Assembly: GCF_002885975.1 (NCBI RefSeq)
Contig: NZ_POSP01000003.1
Coordinates: forward strand, 1,612,001 to 1,676,000
Length of the DNA stretch: 64,000 nt
Direction of reading: 5' to 3'
Source of the DNA: Paucibacter aquatile
GTDB taxonomy: Bacteria > Pseudomonadota > Gammaproteobacteria > Burkholderiales > Burkholderiaceae_C
Positions 58,805-64,000 of this stretch are shown piece after piece. Positions within the stretch are counted from its first letter, which is position 1; the number at the start of each line of letters is the position of its first letter. Below the pieces are notes generated by a model. That model searched no databases and was not told the origin of the DNA. It was given only the letters and a program-made list of their open reading frames with translations. The translations under genes were made by a program, and so were the position numbers.

Positions 58805-60414
58805 TATTCTGTTGAAAAAGTCGCTGATCGGCTCGAAGGCGACGTTGCGGAAGGGAAGGCGAAGGCGCTCAACTCACCTTTTCTTCGTCTGAACCAGGTC
58901 TTTCGACCCGGTTTTGAGGTTAATCGATGGGGTTTCGCCTCAAGCGGGCGTAGCTGTGCCTTGAGTTGGTGGACCTTGCGGCACCCGCATCGCCAAACGA
59001 CGCAGGTTTTGTACTGCCGCAGCCATCGTGAACTCGTCCATCGCGCCACTAAGTCCTCGCAGGCGCAAGCGATCCAGCCGCAGGATTCGCTTCAGGTGGG
59101 CAAACAGCATTTCCACCTTCTTGCGTTGGCAACGTGAGCGCTCGTACTGTTCGGTGGTGGCAATCTTGCGCCCTACGTCCCGTGCGGCTTCGTGAACGCT
59201 GCGAACGATCTTGCGCATAGGGGTGGTGGGGCAGCAGCGCTGCTTCTCGGGGCAGTTGGCGCAATCTTGTTGGCTCGCACGGTAAATCACAGTGTCGGCC
59301 TTGGTGATGTGACTGCGCTCAATCTTGAAGACTCGCCACTGGCTGCGCAGCGGGCGACCTTGTGGGCAGGTGTATTCCTTGGCCTGCTCGTCCCAAGTGA
59401 ACTCGTTGCTTGAGAGCGTGCCGTCATCGCGCTGCGTGCGATCCCAGACGGGCACATGGGGTTCGATGCCCTTTTCGTCCACCATCCAACTCAGCATGGG
59501 CGCCGTGCCGTAGGCCGTGTCGCCGATCAACCGCTCGGGCTTGAGGCCGAACTGCTCCTGCACTCGATCAACCATCAGTTTGGTCGACTCGACCTCGGCG
59601 GTGCGGTGGGCCGGCGTGGCCTGGACATCCATGATCACGCCATGCTCGGCATCGATGAGGTAATTCGTCGAGTAGGCGAAGAACGCGGGGCCGCCCGTCG
59701 CCGCCGTCCAACTTGCTTGTGGGTCGGTCAGCGAAATCTTCTTGGCTAGGACCTTGCCAAGGGCTTCGGCATCTAATCCTTCCAGGTACTCGCGCACGGC
59801 GCGTGTGCTCAGTGCTGGATCTTTCCAGTCAACCGACTCGGTGCCAGCCACACCACGCTGGCTGCTGGCATCGGCCTCCACGATGCTGGCATCTACTGCA
59901 AAGCCCTCAGCCTTGACGAGGCCGGCTGCCATACAGCGACGCACGACCTCATCGAACAACCAACGGAACACGCCGCTGTCACGGAAGCGCCCATGGCGAT
60001 TCTTCGAGAAAGTGGAGTGATCGGGTACGGCGTCTTCCAGGCTCAGTCGGCAGAACCAACGGTAGGCCAAGTTCAAGTGCAACTCCTCGCACAGGCGGCG
60101 CTCGGAGCGGATGCCATAGCAGTACCCGACGACCAACATGCGCAGCATCAACTCAGGGTCGATGGACGGGCGGCCGATCTGGCTGTAATGCTCGGCCAGG
60201 TGCTCACGCAGGCCAGCGAAGTCAAGGCAGCGATCAATGCCGCGCAGCAGATGATTCTGGGGAATGTGGTCTTCGAGGTTGAACGAATAGAACAACCGAT
60301 CTTGCCCGCTCGCTTGTCGTCCCATCATCTCGGCGCCCTCCAAGATTCGACCGGCTAACACTCAAATTGTACGGTGCACAAGCGGGTCGAGGTAGGGACT
60401 TTTTCAACAGAATA
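58805..60414 (-). mobile_element. Complete IS1182-family insertion sequence
   Basis: Element of 1610 bp with 18-bp perfect terminal inverted repeats (left TATTCTGTTGAAAAAGTC, right its reverse complement at 60397-60414). It is flanked by the 5-bp direct repeat CCTCG (58800-58804 and 60415-60419). Removing the element and one repeat restores a palindrome, CAGCTGTAC-CTC-GTACAGCTG, so the insertion is in its centre. Confidence 0.93.
58940..60328 (-). CDS. IS1182-family transposase
   Basis: A 462-residue DDE transposase. An N-terminal DUF772-type domain (LRGIDRCLDFAGLREHLAEH, GRPSIDPELMLRMLVVGY) is followed by the catalytic DDE_Tnp_1 region: VPDHSTFSKNR, FAVDASIVEAD, LIGDTAYGTAPML, then a Cys cluster (DCANCPEKQRCC) and the final acidic helix near KKVEMLFAHLKRILRLDRLRLRG (in parts). 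The ATG at 60328 (MMGRQASGQDRLF) is preferred over the upstream in-frame start. The frame is intact, so the element may be active. Confidence 0.93.
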   Translation of the reverse strand: MMGRQASGQDRLFYSFNLEDHIPQNHLLRGIDRCLDFAGLREHLAEHYSQIGRPSIDPELMLRMLVVGYCYGIRSERRLCEELHLNLAYRWFCRLSLEDAVPDHSTFSKNRHGRFRDSGVFRWLFDEVVRRCMAAGLVKAEGFAVDASIVEADASSQRGVAGTESVDWKDPALSTRAVREYLEGLDAEALGKVLAKKISLTDPQASWTAATGGPAFFAYSTNYLIDAEHGVIMDVQATPAHRTAEVESTKLMVDRVQEQFGLKPERLIGDTAYGTAPMLSWMVDEKGIEPHVPVWDRTQRDDGTLSSNEFTWDEQAKEYTCPQGRPLRSQWRVFKIERSHITKADTVIYRASQQDCANCPEKQRCCPTTPMRKIVRSVHEAARDVGRKIATTEQYERSRCQRKKVEMLFAHLKRILRLDRLRLRGLSGAMDEFTMAAAVQNLRRLAMRVPQGPPTQGTATPA

Positions 60415-60636
60415 CCTCGTACAGCTGACGCTCACGCCGCTCGCGGTGACAAAGCCCAGCGACAGGTTGGTGCCGGTCAGCGTGAGTTCGCCTACCGACC
60501 CGCCAACGACTGGAACCGCTGCATTGCAGACCTCCCCCGCCCGCCCTAAAGCTCGACTGCAGGTCAATCGCCAAAGGTGCGGGGCAAGACGAGTCACGCC
60601 GCTTGCACGTCACCCGCCCGCCCCTCTACCCACCCC

Positions 60637-62838
60637 TCACCTCTTCGGCGCAAACCCCACATCCCCGAACTGCCACAGGAAGAAACTCCACACATCCGCC
60701 GTTTCGTCCAGGCGCTGCGACACGCCCGAGCCCATGCCGTGGCCGCCTTCGAAGTCCACACGCAGCAGCGCGGGCTTGCTGGCGTAACGCTCGGGCTGGG
60801 CGGCTTGCAGGCGGGCGGCGAACTTGGCGGGGATCCAGGCTTCGACGCGGGGGTCGTTGGCGCCGGTGGTGACGATGACGGCCGGGTAGTTCACGCCGTC
60901 GCGCACGCGGTGCACGGGGCTCAGCGCATACATGCTCTTGAAATGCGCGGGGTTGGTCACCGTGCCGAACTCGGCGATATTGGGCGCACCGTTGAGCGTG
61001 GTTTCCATGCGTAGCATGTCGGACAGGCTGACCGCGCTCTGCGCCGCGGCAAACAAGTCAGGCCGCTGGGTGATGGCGCCGCCGATGGTGATGCCGCCGG
61101 CGCTGCCGCCGGTGCCGGCCAGGGTGGCGGGCGAGGCGTACTTCTGCGCGATCAGGTATTCGGCGCAGGCAATAAAGTCCGAGACCGTGTTTTGCTTGGT
61201 CAGGATATGGCCGCCGCGGTGCCATTCTTCGCCCAGCTCCCCGCCGCCGCGCACATGGCAGATGGCGGTGACGCCGCCGCGCTCCAGCCAGGCCAGGCGG
61301 GTGGCGCCGAAGCGCGGCTCCTGGGTGGAGCCGTAGGCGCCGTAGCCGATCAAGATGGTGGGGCGCTTGCCGTCGCGCGGCGCACTCTTGGAAGACATGA
61401 TGGACAAGGGCACCATCACGCCGTCATGGCTCTTGACCATGACGCGCTCGGCCTGCACGCCCGAGGTGTCCACGGCCACCGGCTTTTGCAGGTTCACGCG
61501 CCGCGCCGATGCGTCAGCCGCGCCGGGCTTCATCAAGACCAGGCTTTGCGGCGGCTGGGTCCAGCCCTCGTGCAGCACCAGCAGCTCACCGCCGGGCAAG
61601 GGGCTGATCTCGCGCAGCGTGCCTTCAAACGGCAGGGCCACGGTCGAGATGGCGGGCTTGCCTTTGCTGGTTTTTTTCTCCACCCGCCAGAGCTTGCTCA
61701 CGCCGGCATCCAGGGCCTTCACGTAGACGGCATCGCCAGCCAGCTTGATGTCCTGCAGCACGCTCTCGCCCGCCGGCAGCAGGGGGCGGAAGAGCGTGGC
61801 GCGCAGGCGCAGGTCCAGCTGCAGCAGCTCGCGGCGCGAGGCATTTTTCTGGCTCAGGGCGTAGATCTGGTCGCCGGAGATGGTGGCCTCCGTGACCTTG
61901 TCTTCCGGGCGGATGATGCGGCGCCAGGGGGTGGCTGCGCCCTTCTTGAGCAGGTCCTCGGCCGGCGCCACCCAGTAGGAGCGCTCGACCGCATCGCCAT
62001 GCAGCACCTCGGCCAGGGCCCAGCGCGAATCCTTGCTCAGATAGACGTAGGGCAGATCGGCCAGGGCGTGCTTCTCCTGGGCGTTCACCTCCCAGCCGAA
62101 CAGGGGCGCGTCTTGCGCCGGATCGGCGCCGAGCTTGTGCAGGAAGACGGCGCTCTTGTTGTAGCGCTCTTCCGCCGGGTGGCGGTTGTAGGCGAAGCCG
62201 CTGCCGTCCTTGAACCAGGCCACGCCGAACTGGTTGAGGCCGGTGTGGGCGATGGCCTCGCTCAAGAACTTGCCGCTGGCCACATCGAGCACGCGCAGCA
62301 CGCTGTTTTCCGAGCCGCCGCTGGACAGGCCGATGGCCAAGCGCTTGCCGTCCGGCGAGGGCGTGTACCAGTCGATCGCATGCTTGCCGGGCTCGCCGGG
62401 GATGTTGTTCGGGTCCAGCAGCTCGCGCTCGGCGCCCTCCACCCCCGCGCGCAGCCACAGCCGCGACTGGTTCTGGCCCGGCGCGCGCTTCATATAAAAG
62501 AGCTGGCCGGCCACGGACTTGTAGCCGCCGGTGCTTTCGCCTGCGTCGGAGAGCTGGCCCAGGCGCTCGCGCAAGGCGGCGCGGCCGGGCAGCTGGGCCA
62601 GACCAGCCTTGGTGTAGTCGGCCTGCGCGCGCAGCCAGGTCTGGAACTCGGCGGACTTCATGTCCTCCATCCAGCGGTAGGGGTCGACCACGGCGGTGCC
62701 GTGATAGACATCGGTGACGGGTTTGAGCGGGGTGGCGGGATAGGGAGGCTGCGCGAGTGAAGCCGCAAACGCGCCGTTCACCGAAGCCGCCAGACAGAGT
62801 GCGAGCAAACTTGCTTTTTGTTTCAAGAGAGGAATCAC
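60637..62838 (-). CDS. Secreted prolyl oligopeptidase family serine peptidase (S9A)
   Basis: Exported peptidase of 733 residues cleaving short peptides after proline. A signal peptide (LLKQKASLLALCLAASVNG, near AFA-ASL) is followed by the family N-terminus (DVYHGTAVVDPYRWMED), a beta-propeller (about 90-440), and an alpha/beta hydrolase domain. The triad is visible: Ser in GTGGSAGG near 576, Asp in GANDPRV near 661, His in FEGGHGMG near 697. The GTG at 62838, 9 nt after GGAG, gives a clean signal peptide; ATG 62898 would add 20 residues in front. It is the first core gene right of the IS elements. Confidence 0.92.
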   Translation of the reverse strand: MIPLLKQKASLLALCLAASVNGAFAASLAQPPYPATPLKPVTDVYHGTAVVDPYRWMEDMKSAEFQTWLRAQADYTKAGLAQLPGRAALRERLGQLSDAGESTGGYKSVAGQLFYMKRAPGQNQSRLWLRAGVEGAERELLDPNNIPGEPGKHAIDWYTPSPDGKRLAIGLSSGGSENSVLRVLDVASGKFLSEAIAHTGLNQFGVAWFKDGSGFAYNRHPAEERYNKSAVFLHKLGADPAQDAPLFGWEVNAQEKHALADLPYVYLSKDSRWALAEVLHGDAVERSYWVAPAEDLLKKGAATPWRRIIRPEDKVTEATISGDQIYALSQKNASRRELLQLDLRLRATLFRPLLPAGESVLQDIKLAGDAVYVKALDAGVSKLWRVEKKTSKGKPAISTVALPFEGTLREISPLPGGELLVLHEGWTQPPQSLVLMKPGAADASARRVNLQKPVAVDTSGVQAERVMVKSHDGVMVPLSIMSSKSAPRDGKRPTILIGYGAYGSTQEPRFGATRLAWLERGGVTAICHVRGGGELGEEWHRGGHILTKQNTVSDFIACAEYLIAQKYASPATLAGTGGSAGGITIGGAITQRPDLFAAAQSAVSLSDMLRMETTLNGAPNIAEFGTVTNPAHFKSMYALSPVHRVRDGVNYPAVIVTTGANDPRVEAWIPAKFAARLQAAQPERYASKPALLRVDFEGGHGMGSGVSQRLDETADVWSFFLWQFGDVGFAPKR

Positions 62839-63129
62839 GATCGAAAGCTCCAACAGAACTTGACAACAAGATGACAAAAACCCAGACAACCGGGTCATCT
62901 TAGGTGTCCGCTGGTGCTCGCAGGTATGCCGAAAGTTTGGCCCGGCCTGGGCCGCCCTCGGGCGAACCACATCGGGAGGCCCGGCCTGACATCGGCCGGC
63001 TCAGTGCAGACGCGGTCAAGAACTGGCTCGCCACGCACCTCCGTGCGCCGGCTCGTTCCGGGCCATTGCACCGCCCCACTTGCGGGCGCGGCCAAAAGCA
63101 GCGGTTTGATCAGCGACAATGCCGCCCAT

Positions 63130-64000
63130 ATGTTTGCCCTGTTCGATGAAGCCGGAAAATTCCTCGCCGGCCGTGTCATGTCCGAAGCCGAAAGTTCGAT
63201 GCAGATCGAACTGGAGTCGGGCAAGCGCGTCAAAGTGAAGGCAGCCAATGTGCTGCTCAAGTTCGACAAGCCCGCCCCGGCGGAGCTGATCGCGGAAGGC
63301 CAGCGCCTGGCCCAGGAGATCGACCTGGACCTGGCCTGGGAGTTCGCGCCCGACAGCGAGTTCAGCTTCGCCGATCTGGCACGCGATTACTTCGACGCCA
63401 AGGCCGGGGTGACGCACCAGGCGGCGGCCCTGTTCCGCCTCTTCGAAGCGCCGCATTACTTCCGCCGCGCCGGCAAGGGCCAGTTCAAGAAGGCAGCCGA
63501 AGAGGTGGTCAAGGCCGCCCTGCTGGGCATCGAACGCAAGCGCCAGCAGGCGCTGCAGATCGAAGCCTGGGCCGAAGAGCTGGCCGCCGGCCGCTGCCCC
63601 GACGCGATCCGCGACCAGATTTACAAGATCCTCTTCAAGCCCGACAAGAACGGCCCCGAGTACAAGGCCGTGGTCGAGGCCACGCGCCGCTCGCACAAGG
63701 CGCCGCTGGATCTGCTCAAGTCGGCCGGCGCCATCGCCAGCCCCTATCAGTTCCACTGGAAGCGCTTCCTGTTCGAGCAGTTCCCCAAGGGCACGGGTTT
63801 CCCGGCCCTGCAGGCGCCCGAGATCAAGGACGAGCTGCCGCTGTCGCCGGTGCAGGCCTTCTCGATCGACGATTCGGCCACCACCGAAATCGACGATGCG
63901 CTGTCGGTGCAGGGTCTGGGCACGGGCACCATCGTCTTCGGCGTGCACATCGCCGCGCCGGGCCTGGCCTTCCAGCCCGACTCGGCCGTGGACAAGGTGG
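63130..64000 (+). CDS. RNase II-type (RNB domain) exoribonuclease, partial
   Basis: 3'-to-5' exoribonuclease; 290 residues are visible and the gene runs off the right edge. The N-terminus (MFALFDEAGKFLAGRVMSEA) starts a small beta domain, then a helical region, then the start of the RNB catalytic domain with SIDDSATTEIDDALSV near residue 246, holding the metal-binding Asp residues. The architecture fits the shorter RNase II-like proteins of betaproteobacteria rather than RNase R, which carries cold-shock domains. It is divergent from the prolyl oligopeptidase. Confidence 0.92.
   Translation, partial: MFALFDEAGKFLAGRVMSEAESSMQIELESGKRVKVKAANVLLKFDKPAPAELIAEGQRLAQEIDLDLAWEFAPDSEFSFADLARDYFDAKAGVTHQAAALFRLFEAPHYFRRAGKGQFKKAAEEVVKAALLGIERKRQQALQIEAWAEELAAGRCPDAIRDQIYKILFKPDKNGPEYKAVVEATRRSHKAPLDLLKSAGAIASPYQFHWKRFLFEQFPKGTGFPALQAPEIKDELPLSPVQAFSIDDSATTEIDDALSVQGLGTGTIVFGVHIAAPGLAFQPDSAVDKV

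Overview
The window looks like a chromosomal segment of a GC-rich betaproteobacterium of the order Burkholderiales, probably near Roseateles, Mitsuaria or Rubrivivax. This is inferred from high-GC codon use, the rubredoxin-PilGHIJ-ChpA order next to thiD and hemL, Liv-type transport with a built-in acyl-CoA synthetase, DUF2145 proteins, and several secreted chitinases. No rRNA, tRNA or CRISPR array was seen.

Layout. 1-5609 (minus) is a branched-chain amino acid/organic acid ABC transporter operon that also encodes an AMP-forming acyl-CoA synthetase. It faces a Crp/Fnr regulator across a promoter region with an 18-bp palindrome. 6612-9370 holds a GNAT enzyme, a small outer-membrane barrel and a diguanylate cyclase. 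9515-20615 (minus) is a type IV pilus chemosensory operon: rubredoxin, PilG, PilH, PilI, PilJ and a 2299-residue ChpA/PilL kinase. 20875-25804 (plus) is housekeeping: thiD, hemL, a HAD phosphatase, mpl and a GNAT. A ZntB/CorA transporter follows.

26900-33000 contains two direct copies of a roughly 600-bp element. Each copy is a huge imperfect palindrome with arms of about 200 nt. The copies bracket a zinc metalloprotease lipoprotein, a YqiA-like esterase and a FeeM-like N-acyl amino acid synthase. 33112-40210 (minus) carries three secreted chitinases, two GH18 and one GH19, that share a chitin-binding module. 40717-42174 and 49788-50998 are two versions of a two-gene cassette with a DUF2145 protein. 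Between them lie a FabG-like reductase, a five-gene Lol-like envelope export operon (TPR protein, ABC ATPase, FtsX-type permease, LolA-like carrier, outer-membrane barrel) and an MFS-PlsC fusion.

53323-60600 is an accessory island of visibly lower GC. It holds a two-gene operon of a NYN/PIN-like nuclease and a NACHT-type STAND NTPase with pentapeptide-like repeats, which is the best candidate for an undescribed (probably defensive) system. Beside it are a complete IS3-family element with 3-bp target duplication and a complete IS1182-family element with 5-bp target duplication, inserted in the loop of a palindrome. The core chromosome resumes with a secreted prolyl oligopeptidase and the 5' part of an RNase II-type exoribonuclease.
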